This document shows, one piece after another, positions 7,851 through 16,547 of a stretch of 41,271 bases of DNA. The stretch comes from Variovorax sp. KBW07 (GTDB taxonomy: Bacteria > Pseudomonadota > Gammaproteobacteria > Burkholderiales > Burkholderiaceae_C). The notes under the pieces were generated by a model, which searched no databases, was not told the origin of the DNA, and saw only the letters and a list, made by a program, of their open reading frames with translations. A program made the translations under genes and the position numbers. The stretch spans positions 1-41,271 of the forward strand of contig NZ_QAJK01000050.1 of assembly GCF_003852515.1 (NCBI RefSeq), in the 5' to 3' direction. Each line of letters begins with the position of its first letter. The first letter of the stretch is position 1.

Positions 7851-9751
7851 CACACCGCCCAGCAGGCGCAACCCAGCGCGCCCCAGAAGCTCTTCAGGTC
7901 GGCAATGGGCAGCTTGCTGCTCCAGGCCGTCGCGTGGCTGTGGCCGTGCACGTTGCAGTCGTTGGCGCAGGCGCAGGACATGGCCGCGTTGCGCAGCACC
8001 TTCTGCATCGGCGCACCTTCAGCGGGGCCGGCCGTATCGGCCCAGCCCGCATAGCCGCCGAAGGTGCGCGCGGGCGACCAGTCGGGCATGGCCGGCGGCA
8101 GCGTGCCTTCGTCGTGCGCGGCGAACGGGCCGGCACCGTAGACCACCTTGCCGCCCACCATGGTGAGCAGCGCCGTGGTGTCGGCAATTTCCGATTCGGC
8201 GCATGCGAAGAAGTCGCGGTCGGGCACCACCAGGTCGGCCAGTTGCCCGGCCTGGATGCGACCCTTCTTGCCCTCTTCGTTCGAGAACCAGGTGACGTTC
8301 TCGGTCCACATGCGCAGCGCGCCTTCGCGGTCCAGGCAGTTGCGTTGCGGGTACAGCTGCATGCCGCCCACCGTCTTGCCCGTGACCAGCCACGACAGCG
8401 ACACCCACGGGTTGTACGAGGCCACGCGCGTCGCATCGGTGCCGGCCGACACCTTCAGGCCTTTCTCGAGCATGCGCTTGACCGGTGGCGTGGCCTCGGC
8501 CGCGCCGGGGCCGTAGCGCTCCACGAAATACTCGCCCTGGTAGGCCATGCGGTGTTGCACCGCCACGCCGCCGCCCAGCGCGGCGATGCGGTCCATCGAC
8601 TTTTCGGAAATGGTCTCGGCATGGTCGAAGAACCAGTTCAGGCCCGCGAGCGGCGTGTCTTTGTTGACCCGCTCGAACACGTCGAGCGAACGGCTGATGG
8701 TTTCGTCGTAGGTCGCGTGCATGCGCCACGGCCAGCGGTTCTGCGCCAGGATGCGCACCACGCCTTCGAGCTCGCCTTCCATCTCGGGCGCCAGGTCGGG
8801 GCGCGGCTGGCGGAAGTCTTCGAAATCGGCCGCCGAGAACACCAGCATCTCGCCCGCGCCGTTGTGGCGGAAGTAGTCGTCGCCCTGCTTATAGGTCGAG
8901 CTGGCCGTCCAGTTCAAAAAGTCTTCTTTCTCGGCCTTGGGCTTCTGCGTGAACAGGTTGTAGGCCAGGCGGATGGTGAGCTGCCCGTCGTCGTGCAGCT
9001 TGCGGATCACTTCGTAGTCGTCGGGGTAGTTCTGGTTGCCGCCGCCCGCGTCGATGGCGCCGGTCACGCCCAGGCGGTTGAGCTCGCGCATGAAGTGGCG
9101 CGTGGAATTGAGCTGGTAGTCGAACGGCAGCTTCGGGCCCTTGGCCAGCGTGGCGTAGAGGATGGCCGCGTTGGGCTTGGCCAGCAGCAGGCCGGTCGGG
9201 TTGCCGGCGCTGTCGCGCACGATCTCGCCGCCGGGCGGTGCGGGCGTGTCCTTGGTGTAGCCCACGGCGCGCAATGCGGCACCGTTGAGCAGCGCGCGGT
9301 CGTACAGGTGCAGGATGAAGACGGGCGTGTCGGGCGCCACCGCATTCAGCTCGGCAATGGTCGGCAGGCGCTTCTCGGTGAACTGGTGCTCGGTGAAGCC
9401 GCCCACCACGCGCACCCACTGCGGTGCGGGCGTGATGGCCACCTGGCGCCGCAGCATGGCCATGGCGTCGGCCAGGCTGCGCACGCCGTCCCAGCGCAGC
9501 TCCATGTTGTAGTTGAGCCCGCCGCGAATGATGTGCAGGTGGTTGTCGATCAGGCCTGGCAGCACGCGCTTGCCTTGCAGGTCGATCACGCGGGTGGCGG
9601 GGCCGGCCAGCGGCAGCACGTCTTCGGCGCGGCCCACGCGGGTGAAGCGCCCGTCCTTGATGGCGACGGCATCGGCCGTGGGGTTGGAACGGTCCAGCGT
9701 GGTGAAGCGGCCGTTGCGCAGGATCAGGTCGGGGGTGGCGGTCTCAGCCAT
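7850..9751 (-). CDS. YtcJ-like amidohydrolase with Cys/His-rich C-terminal tail
   Basis: 633 aa from the ATG at 9749-9751; a frame opening at 9781 adds 10 residues that do not look native. It belongs to the metal-dependent amidohydrolase_3 group: LPGLIDNHLHI carries the HxH metal site, FFDHAETIS and VQHRMA supply further His ligands, and VSAGTDATR the conserved Asp. The last ~50 residues are not part of the usual fold and carry SCACANDCNVHGHSH and GCACWAV, a plausible extra metal or redox site. The start overlaps the XapX stop by 8 bases. The likely role is hydrolysis of an amide, imine or related C-N bond of a small molecule; the substrate is unknown. Confidence 0.85.
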   Translation of the reverse strand: MAETATPDLILRNGRFTTLDRSNPTADAVAIKDGRFTRVGRAEDVLPLAGPATRVIDLQGKRVLPGLIDNHLHIIRGGLNYNMELRWDGVRSLADAMAMLRRQVAITPAPQWVRVVGGFTEHQFTEKRLPTIAELNAVAPDTPVFILHLYDRALLNGAALRAVGYTKDTPAPPGGEIVRDSAGNPTGLLLAKPNAAILYATLAKGPKLPFDYQLNSTRHFMRELNRLGVTGAIDAGGGNQNYPDDYEVIRKLHDDGQLTIRLAYNLFTQKPKAEKEDFLNWTASSTYKQGDDYFRHNGAGEMLVFSAADFEDFRQPRPDLAPEMEGELEGVVRILAQNRWPWRMHATYDETISRSLDVFERVNKDTPLAGLNWFFDHAETISEKSMDRIAALGGGVAVQHRMAYQGEYFVERYGPGAAEATPPVKRMLEKGLKVSAGTDATRVASYNPWVSLSWLVTGKTVGGMQLYPQRNCLDREGALRMWTENVTWFSNEEGKKGRIQAGQLADLVVPDRDFFACAESEIADTTALLTMVGGKVVYGAGPFAAHDEGTLPPAMPDWSPARTFGGYAGWADTAGPAEGAPMQKVLRNAAMSCACANDCNVHGHSHATAWSSKLPIADLKSFWGALGCACWAV

Positions 9752-10046
9752 GGCGGGATTCTTTCGAGGAGGGGTTGGCATCGGCGACGGCCTCGGCCGG
9801 CAGGCACTTCGGCAGCTCGCCGAACACGTGCGGCTTGACCTGGTGGTGAAGCCACGAGGTGGACGAGGTGGCCGTGGCCTGCGGCCCGATGAAGCTCTTC
9901 ACCAGCGGCGGGATCTGCTCGCCGAGCAGGATGCCGAGCAGCCCCACCAGGGCGATCACCGGCGGCGCCGGCGAGCGCACCTGGAAAAGCGCGTAGATCA
10001 CGCCGACCAGAAGGCCGAGTGCGAGGGAAACGACATAGGTCTTCAT
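9744..10046 (-). CDS. XapX domain protein (DUF1427 type)
   Basis: 100 aa starting at the ATG 10044-10046. Two hydrophobic helices (VVSLALGLLVGVIYALFQV and VIALVGLLGILLGEQ) with the short SPAPP turn between them are the XapX signature. The family is usually only ~50-60 aa; here a soluble tail of about 40 residues follows (WLHHQVKPHVFGELPKCLP). It sits 31 bases after the isochorismatase-like gene and overlaps the amidohydrolase start. The function of XapX proteins is unknown, but they commonly accompany small hydrolase operons in betaproteobacteria. Confidence 0.82.
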   Translation of the reverse strand: MKTYVVSLALGLLVGVIYALFQVRSPAPPVIALVGLLGILLGEQIPPLVKSFIGPQATATSSTSWLHHQVKPHVFGELPKCLPAEAVADANPSSKESRHG

Positions 10047-10078
10047 GGCCGGCGCCTCTTTCTTTTTCTGAAGAGCGA

Positions 10079-10732
10079 TCAGCCTTCGTGCGCGCCGAAC
10101 ATGGTCTTGGCGTACGTCACGCCCAGGCCGTAGGCGCCGCCGACCTTCTTCGCGATGCCCGTGGTCAGCTCGTAGGTGTCGCCGCGGGCCCAGTCGCGCT
10201 GCAGCTCCAGCAGGTATTGCAGCGAGGTCATCGGCCGTGCGCCGGCCTGCACCATGCGGTCCATCGCGCGGTTGTGCGCCTCGGCGGACACGTCGCCGCA
10301 GGCATCGGCAATCACGTACACCTCGAAGCCCTGGTCCAGCGCCGACAGCGCCGGGCCCACGATGCACACGCTGGTCCACAGGCCCGCCAGCACGATGCGC
10401 GGCTTGCCGATCTGGTTCACGCGCTCGATCACGGCGGCGTCTTCCCAGGTGTTCATCGAGGTGCGGTCGAGCATCTTCTGGCCCGCGAAGGCCTCGGTGA
10501 TCTCGCTGAACATCGGGCCCGAAAAACTCTTTTCAGCCACCGTCGTCAGGATGGTCGGCACCTTGAAGCCGGCCGCCGCCTGCGCCACCAGCGCGGCGTT
10601 GTTGCGCAGGTTCACCGCGTCGATCGAGTGCGTGGCAAAGGCCATCTGCGACTGGAAGTCGATCATGACCAGCGTGTGGTCGGTGGGGGTGAGCAGCTTG
10701 GCGCCAGCGGTGGGGGTTGCTTTGATGGACAT
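10079..10732 (-). CDS. Isochorismatase-family hydrolase, YcaC-like
   Basis: 217 aa from the ATG at 10730-10732, preceded by GAAGGAG. The cysteine-hydrolase fold is clear: Asp25 (VMIDFQSQM), Arg90 in LDRTSMNTWED at the place where YcaC has Arg instead of the family Lys, and nucleophile Cys123 (AGLWTSVCIVGPAL) after the cis-peptide region. The length matches YcaC, about 208 aa. The frame extends upstream to 10858 but that part is intergenic. It is the first gene of the operon XapX - amidohydrolase - DoxX - MFS and is read away from the LysR gene at 10907. The substrate is probably an amide or imide, not isochorismate. Confidence 0.9.
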   Translation of the reverse strand: MSIKATPTAGAKLLTPTDHTLVMIDFQSQMAFATHSIDAVNLRNNAALVAQAAAGFKVPTILTTVAEKSFSGPMFSEITEAFAGQKMLDRTSMNTWEDAAVIERVNQIGKPRIVLAGLWTSVCIVGPALSALDQGFEVYVIADACGDVSAEAHNRAMDRMVQAGARPMTSLQYLLELQRDWARGDTYELTTGIAKKVGGAYGLGVTYAKTMFGAHEG

Positions 10733-10860
10733 GGAAGGCTCCTTCGGTTGAATGGATGTTCGATTGGATTCACAATTGCTTTTGGAGGAAATCTCCTTGG
10801 CATGGGCTGAATCATCCGATCCCCAACACCTGTCATCGACGAAACTTTTCACCGTCAATC

Positions 10861-10875
10861 ATCGAAGTTTTCGAT
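10861..10875. promoter_or_regulatory. Candidate LysR operator
   Basis: ATCGAA-GTT-TTCGAT is a perfect dyad and fits the LysR T-N11-A rule (T at 10862, A at 10874). It lies between the divergent isochorismatase-like operon (start 10732) and the LysR gene (start 10907), the usual place for the autoregulatory and activation site. A second related half site, TCATCGACGAAA, is at 10833-10844. Confidence 0.5.
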
Positions 10876-10906
10876 CATTCCTTTTTCATTCACGGAGAAC
10901 CGTCGC

Positions 10907-11815
10907 GTGCTCAAACTCAGCCTGGAAGCCATCGAGGTCGTCGACGCCATTGCGCGCCACGGCTCCTTCGCCGCCGCCGCCACGCGCCTGAACAAGGTGC
11001 CCTCGACCATCTCCTATGCCGTCGGCAAGCTCGAAGAGCAACTCGGCATGCTGCTGTTCGAGCGCAACGGGCCGCGCGTCACGCTCACCGCCGTCGGCGA
11101 AGAAATGCTCAAGGAGGGCCGCTGGCTGCTGAGCGCCGCGAACGACCTCGAATCGCGCATGCGCCAGATTGCCACCGGCTACGAATCAGAGTTGCGGCTG
11201 GTGCACGACTCGCTCATTCCCACCGAGGCGCTCATCGACGACATCCGCGCGTTCGAAGACCTGCGCTGCGGCACGCGGCTGCGCGTGGGCTGCGAGGCAC
11301 TCACCGGCAGCTGGGAGGCGCTGCGCGAGGGGCGCGCCGACATCGTCATCGCCGCGGGCGAAGGCCCGGCCGGCGGGGGCTACCAGGCCGCGACCGTGGG
11401 CAGCCTCGAATTCGCGTTTTGCGTTGCGCCCACGCACCCGCTCACGCGGCTGGGCCGGCCGCTGCAGCGCGGCGACCTGCTCGACTGCAACGCCATCGTG
11501 GTGGGCGACTCGGCCCGCACGCTGTCGGACCGCACCGTCGGCCTGCTCGCCGGGCAGCCGCGCATCACCGTGCCCTCGATGGCCGCCAAGGTCGCCTGCC
11601 AGGTGGCCGGGCTGGGCCACGGATTCCTGCCGCGCGCGTGCATCGCGAACGAGCTGAAACGCGGCACGCTGGTCGAGCTGCCGACCGAAGAACCGCGCGC
11701 ACCCGAAGCGTTCTGGCTCGCATGGAAGACCGGCGCGCAAGGGCAGGCGCTGCGCTGGTGGCGCGAGCGCATGAACCGCACGCTGGTGCCGGCGCTGCTG
11801 CCGCGCTCGTTCTGA
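10907..11815 (+). CDS. LysR-family transcriptional regulator of the isochorismatase operon
   Basis: 302 aa from a GTG start at 10907 with GGAGAA about 10 bases upstream. The winged HTH is in residues 1-60 (FAAAATRLNKVPSTISYAVG as recognition region); the rest is the periplasmic-binding-protein-like effector domain (LRVGCEALTG onwards). It is divergent from the operon at 5858-10732, with 174 bases between starts, so it most probably controls that operon and itself through the dyad at 10861-10875. The effector is unknown, perhaps the operon's amide substrate. Confidence 0.92.
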   Translation: MLKLSLEAIEVVDAIARHGSFAAAATRLNKVPSTISYAVGKLEEQLGMLLFERNGPRVTLTAVGEEMLKEGRWLLSAANDLESRMRQIATGYESELRLVHDSLIPTEALIDDIRAFEDLRCGTRLRVGCEALTGSWEALREGRADIVIAAGEGPAGGGYQAATVGSLEFAFCVAPTHPLTRLGRPLQRGDLLDCNAIVVGDSARTLSDRTVGLLAGQPRITVPSMAAKVACQVAGLGHGFLPRACIANELKRGTLVELPTEEPRAPEAFWLAWKTGAQGQALRWWRERMNRTLVPALLPRSF

Positions 11816-11864
11816 GTCACCACCGCGCCCTTACGATTCCAAATCCCCAAGGAGAAATGCGCGC

Positions 11865-13241
11865 ATGAGCCAATGGAAAGCGCTGGAGCCGCTGATCGTC
11901 GAAGACGCCCTGCGCGCGCTACACCAACTGCTGGCCGACAACCCCGGCGAGCAGTTCTACGCCGTGGCCTTCCAGGGCATGTACCGCGAGCTCGACGGCC
12001 CGATCTACCTGCCCGCACTTTCCGCCAACAGCGTGAGCGCCCGCGAAAGCGAGCCCTCAGGCGATTTCTGGACGGCCGAGTGGAACCCGCCCGACTGGCG
12101 CTGGGACGAAATCCAGTTCGCCAGCCCGGCCCAGAATGCGGCAGCCGACGCCGCGTGCGAGACCACCCGCAACCACACCCGCGAAGCCTGGCTGCTGGCC
12201 GAGCGCGAATGCATCGACATGCTCGTGTCCGCGGCGCAAAAGATCCGCGCGGCGCTGGGCAATGCGCCGCAGCTTGCGCCCGATTTCGTCGTCTTTCTGC
12301 ATGACGACGAGAACGGCCTCGACCTGGCACGCCGCAGCATCGGCGACGCCGCTTTCCGAAAGCTCTTTCCCAAGGAAACAGAGAGCGAGCACGAGCGCCT
12401 GCGCGTCGCGGCCATGCCCGTCGAAGAGCGCGTGAGCTGGCTGGTCGGGCGCCTTGGCCGCTTCGATGGACGACCGATCGATGCCTCGGATGCGGAGAAA
12501 TGGCTGGTCGACATCGGCGCGCCCGCCGTGCCCGCGCTGCTCGACCTGCTCGCCCGCCCACGCGGCAAATTCAGCCTGGAGGCCGCCAGGATGCTTGGGC
12601 ACATTGGCCTCGCAACGCCCGACGTGCTGGCCGCACTGCGCAAGAAACTACTCGCCCCCGCCGACAGGTCCACGCACGCCTGGTGCGCCGCAACGCTGGC
12701 GTACCTGGGCAACAGCGACTGGCTCTTCGAGCAACTCGCCGCGTGGCGCGACCAGCCGGAACGCGCCGCCGTCGCCGTTCGCGGTCTTTGCGCGCCCTAC
12801 TCCGCCTTTCGCGATCCGACGCCCGTGACGCTCGACTACCGGCCCTTGGAAACGCTGCTGTCCGGCTCCACCGCCACCGTCGAAGTCGTGCTCGAAAAAC
12901 TCAAGCCTGGCACCAGCTATTGCACCTTGCGGCCCGGTGAAGTCGACGAAGCGCTGCGCGGCATGGTGTCACCGCATGCCTTCGTGCGCCGGCATGCGGC
13001 CAGCGTGGCCGACGACAGGGGACTGGGCGCGGCAGCCGGCGAACGCCTCTTGCCGGCGCTGGCCGATCGCCTTGCCCATGACGAAGACGCCAACGTGCGA
13101 TGGCAGGCCGCTCGCGGCCTTTTGGCCTGGAAGCGCGAAGCCCTGCCCTGGCAAGCGGTGATGCAGCGAGCGGCCTTGCACGATGCCGACGACAGGGTTC
13201 GCGAAGCCGCCCGGGAATGCCTCGCCACGCATGGCCCTTGA
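11865..13241 (+). CDS. HEAT-repeat protein with DUF4303-like N-terminal domain
   Basis: 458 aa; AAGGAG lies 11 bases before the ATG. Residues 1 to ~185 are alpha/beta with LIVEDALRALHQLL and EQFYAVAFQGMYRELDGPIY, and resemble DUF4303 (tentative, by eye). From about 205 to the end there are helical repeats with the HEAT/PBS lyase pattern, such as IGAPAVPALLDLLARP, EAARMLGHIGL, WCAATLAYLGN, ANVRWQAARGLLAWK and DRVREAARECL. No signal peptide, so cytoplasmic. Such repeats are protein-binding scaffolds. It is transcribed alone, 50 bases after the LysR gene and convergent with the isomerase gene. The function is unknown. Confidence 0.8.
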   Translation: MSQWKALEPLIVEDALRALHQLLADNPGEQFYAVAFQGMYRELDGPIYLPALSANSVSARESEPSGDFWTAEWNPPDWRWDEIQFASPAQNAAADAACETTRNHTREAWLLAERECIDMLVSAAQKIRAALGNAPQLAPDFVVFLHDDENGLDLARRSIGDAAFRKLFPKETESEHERLRVAAMPVEERVSWLVGRLGRFDGRPIDASDAEKWLVDIGAPAVPALLDLLARPRGKFSLEAARMLGHIGLATPDVLAALRKKLLAPADRSTHAWCAATLAYLGNSDWLFEQLAAWRDQPERAAVAVRGLCAPYSAFRDPTPVTLDYRPLETLLSGSTATVEVVLEKLKPGTSYCTLRPGEVDEALRGMVSPHAFVRRHAASVADDRGLGAAAGERLLPALADRLAHDEDANVRWQAARGLLAWKREALPWQAVMQRAALHDADDRVREAARECLATHGP

Positions 13242-13256
13242 TCGGCTGATCGCCGT

Positions 13257-13886
13257 TCAGCCCGCCGCGCGCAGCTTGTCCAGCGCCCGGTCCAGAAACG
13301 CCAACCGGTCCTGCCCCCAGAAGCGCTCGCCATTGAGTATGAAAGTCGGCGCGCCGAACACGCCCGCCTCCACCGCTTCCGCGCTGTTGGCGCGGTACAC
13401 CGCCAGCGTTTCGGCCGACTGCTCCAGTGCCTGCAGCGAGGCGCCGTCGTAGCCGTTTTCGTCGGCCACCGCGATGCGTACCGACGCCTGCGACGTGTCG
13501 CGCTCTTCGGCCCACAGCGCGCGCAGCAGCGCATGCGACAGCGGCTGTGCGTCGAGCCCCTTCAGCTGCGCGGCAATCACCATCCAGCCCGGGTACTTGT
13601 TCCAGTTCGCATCGCTCGGCGCGCCCTTCGGGTAGTGCGCGGGCTCCAGGTTCATCGGCATGCCGAGGTAGTCGCTCCAGCGCGCCAGCTCCAGCGCGTG
13701 GTACGTGCGGCGCGGCTCGGGACGCGTCTTCAGCGGAATGCCGCCGGTCTGCGGCACCACCGCCTGGAAGTCATACGGCTTGAGCGTGAGCCGCACGTGG
13801 TGGCGGCGCACGATGTCTTGCAGTTGCGGGCCGCCCAGGTAGGCCCAGGGGGAAGAGAGGCTGTAGTAGCAGTCGATCGCGATCAT
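13257..13886 (-). CDS. DsbA-fold 2-hydroxychromene-2-carboxylate isomerase family protein
   Basis: 209 aa from the ATG at 13884-13886, giving MIAIDCYYSLSSPWAYLG; the frame runs further upstream but into the next promoter region. The kappa-class GST/HCCA isomerase fold is shown by the N-terminal FYSLxSPWAYLG-type motif with the active-site Ser, and by GVFGAPTFILNGERFWGQDRL at about 181-201. These enzymes use glutathione for cis-trans isomerisation in aromatic degradation, but many homologues are uncharacterised. No aromatic-ring pathway genes adjoin it, so the substrate is open. It is convergent with the HEAT gene, 15 bases apart. Confidence 0.88.
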   Translation of the reverse strand: MIAIDCYYSLSSPWAYLGGPQLQDIVRRHHVRLTLKPYDFQAVVPQTGGIPLKTRPEPRRTYHALELARWSDYLGMPMNLEPAHYPKGAPSDANWNKYPGWMVIAAQLKGLDAQPLSHALLRALWAEERDTSQASVRIAVADENGYDGASLQALEQSAETLAVYRANSAEAVEAGVFGAPTFILNGERFWGQDRLAFLDRALDKLRAAG

Positions 13887-13974
13887 GTTTCGATTATCTT
13901 CAGCACATGCCTCACGCCGCCGCGCCGCTCCCCCTTCTCCCCTCGGGGTCTGTCGCGCGGGAGCTGCGGGCGCC

Positions 13975-15159
13975 ATGAAGTTTCCGGCCTTTCTTTTCTC
14001 GCTGTTCCTCTCCAAGTTGGCCGACCAGATCCTGCTGTTCCTGGTGCCGCTGGTGGTGTTCCAGGTGACGCAAGACGTGGCCTGGTCGGGCTACGCCTTC
14101 GCGGCCGAGACCTTTCCGCGCTTTCTGTCGTTTCCCGTGTGCGGCGCGCTGTGCGACCGCGTCTCGCCGCTGAAGCTGCTGCGCGGCAGCCAGATTTTTC
14201 GCGCGATGGTCTGCGTGCTCGGCGTGCTGGGCAACGAGGCGCTGGGCGGCATCGGCTGGCTGGTGGGTTTGTCGGCCGTGTGCGGCGTGCTCACCACACA
14301 GGGAATGATGGCCCGCGAAGTGATGCTGCCGCAGATAGCCGCCGGCCACGGCTTCGACAAGGTGCTGGCCTATGCGCAGACCGCCGACCAGACCGGCATG
14401 GTGCTCGGCCCGCTGCTGGCGGCGGCGCTCTTCGCCGTGTGGCCGTGGCAGGCGGCGGTGGGCGCCGCCGCAGCGCTGTTCCTGCTGGCCGACGTGGCCA
14501 CCGCCTACTGGCGGCGCGGCAACCCCGTGCAACTGCACGAACCGCAGGGCGAGCCCGGCCACTTTCTGCAGCCCGTCAAAACCGCGCTCGGCCACGTGCT
14601 GCGCCTGCCCGGGCTGCTTCGCCTGACCGTGCTGACCGCCGGCGTGAACCTCATGCTCGGCACCACGCTGGCCTCGTCCGCCGCCATGGTCACCGGGCTG
14701 CACCAGCGCTCGGCCACGTATTACGCGTGGCTGCAGACGCTCGGGGCCGTGGCCACCATCGTCATCTTGCTGGGCATCATTCGCGGATCGTTCCCGCTCA
14801 AGCGCATGGGCGTGGCCGCGTACACGCTGATCTTTGTGGGCGGGCTGCTCACCGCCGTGAGCACCAGCCACTGGGGCTATGCGCTCGGCTTTCTGCTGGT
14901 GATCGGGTTCGACAAGATGTTCAGCATCTACATCCGCATTCACCGGCAACGCATCATTCCGGCGAAGGACTATGGCAAGACCACCGGCGTGATCGTGCTG
15001 CTGAACAACCTGAGCCAGCCCGTGGCCGGCCTGCTGGTCGGCGCATTCGCAAGCGCGGCCCAGACCCGCATGGTCATTCTGGCGCTGTGCCTGCTCATGG
15101 GCGCCATCGGCATCGCTGCCGCCCTGGCCCACCGGCGGGGCGCTGCTACATCACCTTGA
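13975..15159 (+). CDS. MFS transporter
   Basis: 394 aa. The ATG at 13975 opens directly into the first helix (FPAFLFSLFLSKLADQILLF), whereas the upstream in-frame start at 13885 adds 30 non-membrane residues and overlaps the divergent gene; I chose 13975. There are about 11-12 hydrophobic segments, with the helix 2-3 loop GALCDRVSPLKLL of the MFS_3/permease type. No substrate can be inferred. The stop overlaps the stop of the convergent anti-sigma gene by 14 bases. Confidence 0.85.
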   Translation: MKFPAFLFSLFLSKLADQILLFLVPLVVFQVTQDVAWSGYAFAAETFPRFLSFPVCGALCDRVSPLKLLRGSQIFRAMVCVLGVLGNEALGGIGWLVGLSAVCGVLTTQGMMAREVMLPQIAAGHGFDKVLAYAQTADQTGMVLGPLLAAALFAVWPWQAAVGAAAALFLLADVATAYWRRGNPVQLHEPQGEPGHFLQPVKTALGHVLRLPGLLRLTVLTAGVNLMLGTTLASSAAMVTGLHQRSATYYAWLQTLGAVATIVILLGIIRGSFPLKRMGVAAYTLIFVGGLLTAVSTSHWGYALGFLLVIGFDKMFSIYIRIHRQRIIPAKDYGKTTGVIVLLNNLSQPVAGLLVGAFASAAQTRMVILALCLLMGAIGIAAALAHRRGAATSP

Positions 15160-15910
15160 CCGCGCGGCCGATGTATTGAATCGGCCCCGTCGGCCGGTCG
15201 ATCGGCGAGCCGTTCTCGGGCTCCAGCGTCAGTTCGAACAACTGGTTGGGCTCCAGTGGCGGCAGCTTGTCGATGGGAATGCGCAGCGTCTGCCCCTGCT
15301 TCACCAGCCCCAGCGACACCGGCCCGCGCCACTGGTCGGCCTTGGTCCAGAACTGCAGCGACTTCTGCGGCGGCACCACCATCGTGCCCAGTGGCACCAG
15401 GTTCAGCTGGCGCGCCGAGTTGGTCTGGATCACCCAGCCCGGCGCCTTGTCTTGCGGTGCCACCAGCACCACCACGTACTGCGTGGCCGGCGGCGTGGCG
15501 TCGCGTGTGACCACCACCGCCAGCAGCAGCGCCGCCGTCGCGAATCCGCCCGCGGTCAGGCCGCGCCAGAGCTTCAGGTTGTTCCACCAGTTCGAAAGGC
15601 CTGAGGCACTCGCGGGCGATGCCTTCGCAGCAGCAGCAGCCGGCTTGTTCAAGCGGCCCAGGCCATCGACGCTGCGCTCGATACGCGACCACAGCCCCAC
15701 GGACGGTTCGACCGGCGGTGCCAGCGAGGTCAGCGGCAGCAGCCGCGCTTCCCAGCCCCGCACCGCTTCGCGCAGCGCCGCTTCATTCGGCATGCGCGCT
15801 TCGACCGCCGCACGCGCGCCGGCCGACAGCGTGCCCAGCACGTACTCGCCCGCCAGTGCGTCGATGTTGTCGTTGATGTCTTCGTTATTTGTTGGTTCGG
15901 CGGTGCTCAT
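15146..15910 (-). CDS. Membrane anti-sigma factor, RskA-like
   Basis: 254 aa. An N-terminal zinc-less anti-sigma domain (about 14-90: DALAGEYVLGTLSAGARAAV, the usual ALxGEYVLGTL motif), one transmembrane helix at about 118-136 (GLTAGGFATAALLLAVVVT) and a periplasmic RskA-type beta domain (LVPLGTMVVPPQKSLQFW; FELTLEPENGSPIDRPTGPI). The ATG at 15908-15910 overlaps the sigma-factor stop in an ATGA junction, so the two are co-translated. It should hold the sigma factor at the inner membrane until an envelope signal arrives. The Asn/Asp-rich start comes from AAC/GAC codons. Confidence 0.92.
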   Translation of the reverse strand: MSTAEPTNNEDINDNIDALAGEYVLGTLSAGARAAVEARMPNEAALREAVRGWEARLLPLTSLAPPVEPSVGLWSRIERSVDGLGRLNKPAAAAAKASPASASGLSNWWNNLKLWRGLTAGGFATAALLLAVVVTRDATPPATQYVVVLVAPQDKAPGWVIQTNSARQLNLVPLGTMVVPPQKSLQFWTKADQWRGPVSLGLVKQGQTLRIPIDKLPPLEPNQLFELTLEPENGSPIDRPTGPIQYIGRAVKVM

Positions 15911-16536
15911 GCCATGCACTCCCGCAGCGCGCGCATGCCGCGCTGGATCCAGGCCTTCACCGTGCCCAGCGGCGTCTTCAGCCGCTCGGCGATTTCGCCA
16001 TGCGAGCAGCCTTCGACGTACGCATAGAGGATGCAATCGCGCCGCGCCGGTTCCAGCCCCTCGAGGCAGCCGTGCAGCCGGCCCAGGTCGGCGCGCAATT
16101 CGAACGGGTCGCCCGTGGCCGCGTACGCCGCCAGCGAGGCCTGGTCGTCGGCCGCTTCGACGGCGTCTTCGTCCATGCTCACTTGGCGCGCGCCGCTGCG
16201 CACCATGTTCAGCGCCGCATTGCGCACCACGCTGTACACCCAGCCCCGGCCTTCGCCCAGCGCCGGGTTGAAGCTCGCCGCGCGCTGCCAGATGCTCAGG
16301 AAGGCATCGTGCAGCACGTCTTCGGCCTGCTGGCGCTGGCGCACGATGCGCAGCGCCACCCCCATCAGGTACCGGCTTTCACGCTGGTAGAGCTGCTGCA
16401 ACGCCGTACGGTCGCCGCGGGCGCAAGCCATGAGGGCGGCGTCGTAGTCGAAGGGGGTGGCGGCAGCGGCGGTGGATGCGGGCGGCGGGTTGTGCACGGG
16501 TGCGATGGTAGTGGCACCGGCGCACCCGCCGCGCAT
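15907..16536 (-). CDS. ECF-type RNA polymerase sigma factor
   Basis: 209 aa at most. Region 2 is YLMGVALRIVRQRQQAEDVL to SIWQRA, and region 4 has the HTH GCSHGEIAERLKTPLGTVKA ending WIQRGMRALREC. The group paired with RskA-like anti-sigma factors fits. The start is uncertain: the ATG at 16536 is 11 bases after the DUF3455 stop with GGGGG adjacent, but the GTG at 16497 (HNPPPAS) is as likely, since the first 13 residues look non-native. It should act on envelope or oxidative stress, directing RNA polymerase to its own operon. Confidence 0.93.
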   Translation of the reverse strand: MRGGCAGATTIAPVHNPPPASTAAAATPFDYDAALMACARGDRTALQQLYQRESRYLMGVALRIVRQRQQAEDVLHDAFLSIWQRAASFNPALGEGRGWVYSVVRNAALNMVRSGARQVSMDEDAVEAADDQASLAAYAATGDPFELRADLGRLHGCLEGLEPARRDCILYAYVEGCSHGEIAERLKTPLGTVKAWIQRGMRALRECMA

Positions 16537-16547
16537 TCACCCCCGGA

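Noticed and set aside
7814-9838. A 674-codon plus-strand frame
   Set aside because: Antisense of the amidohydrolase gene, which has clear metal-site motifs and an ordered operon context.
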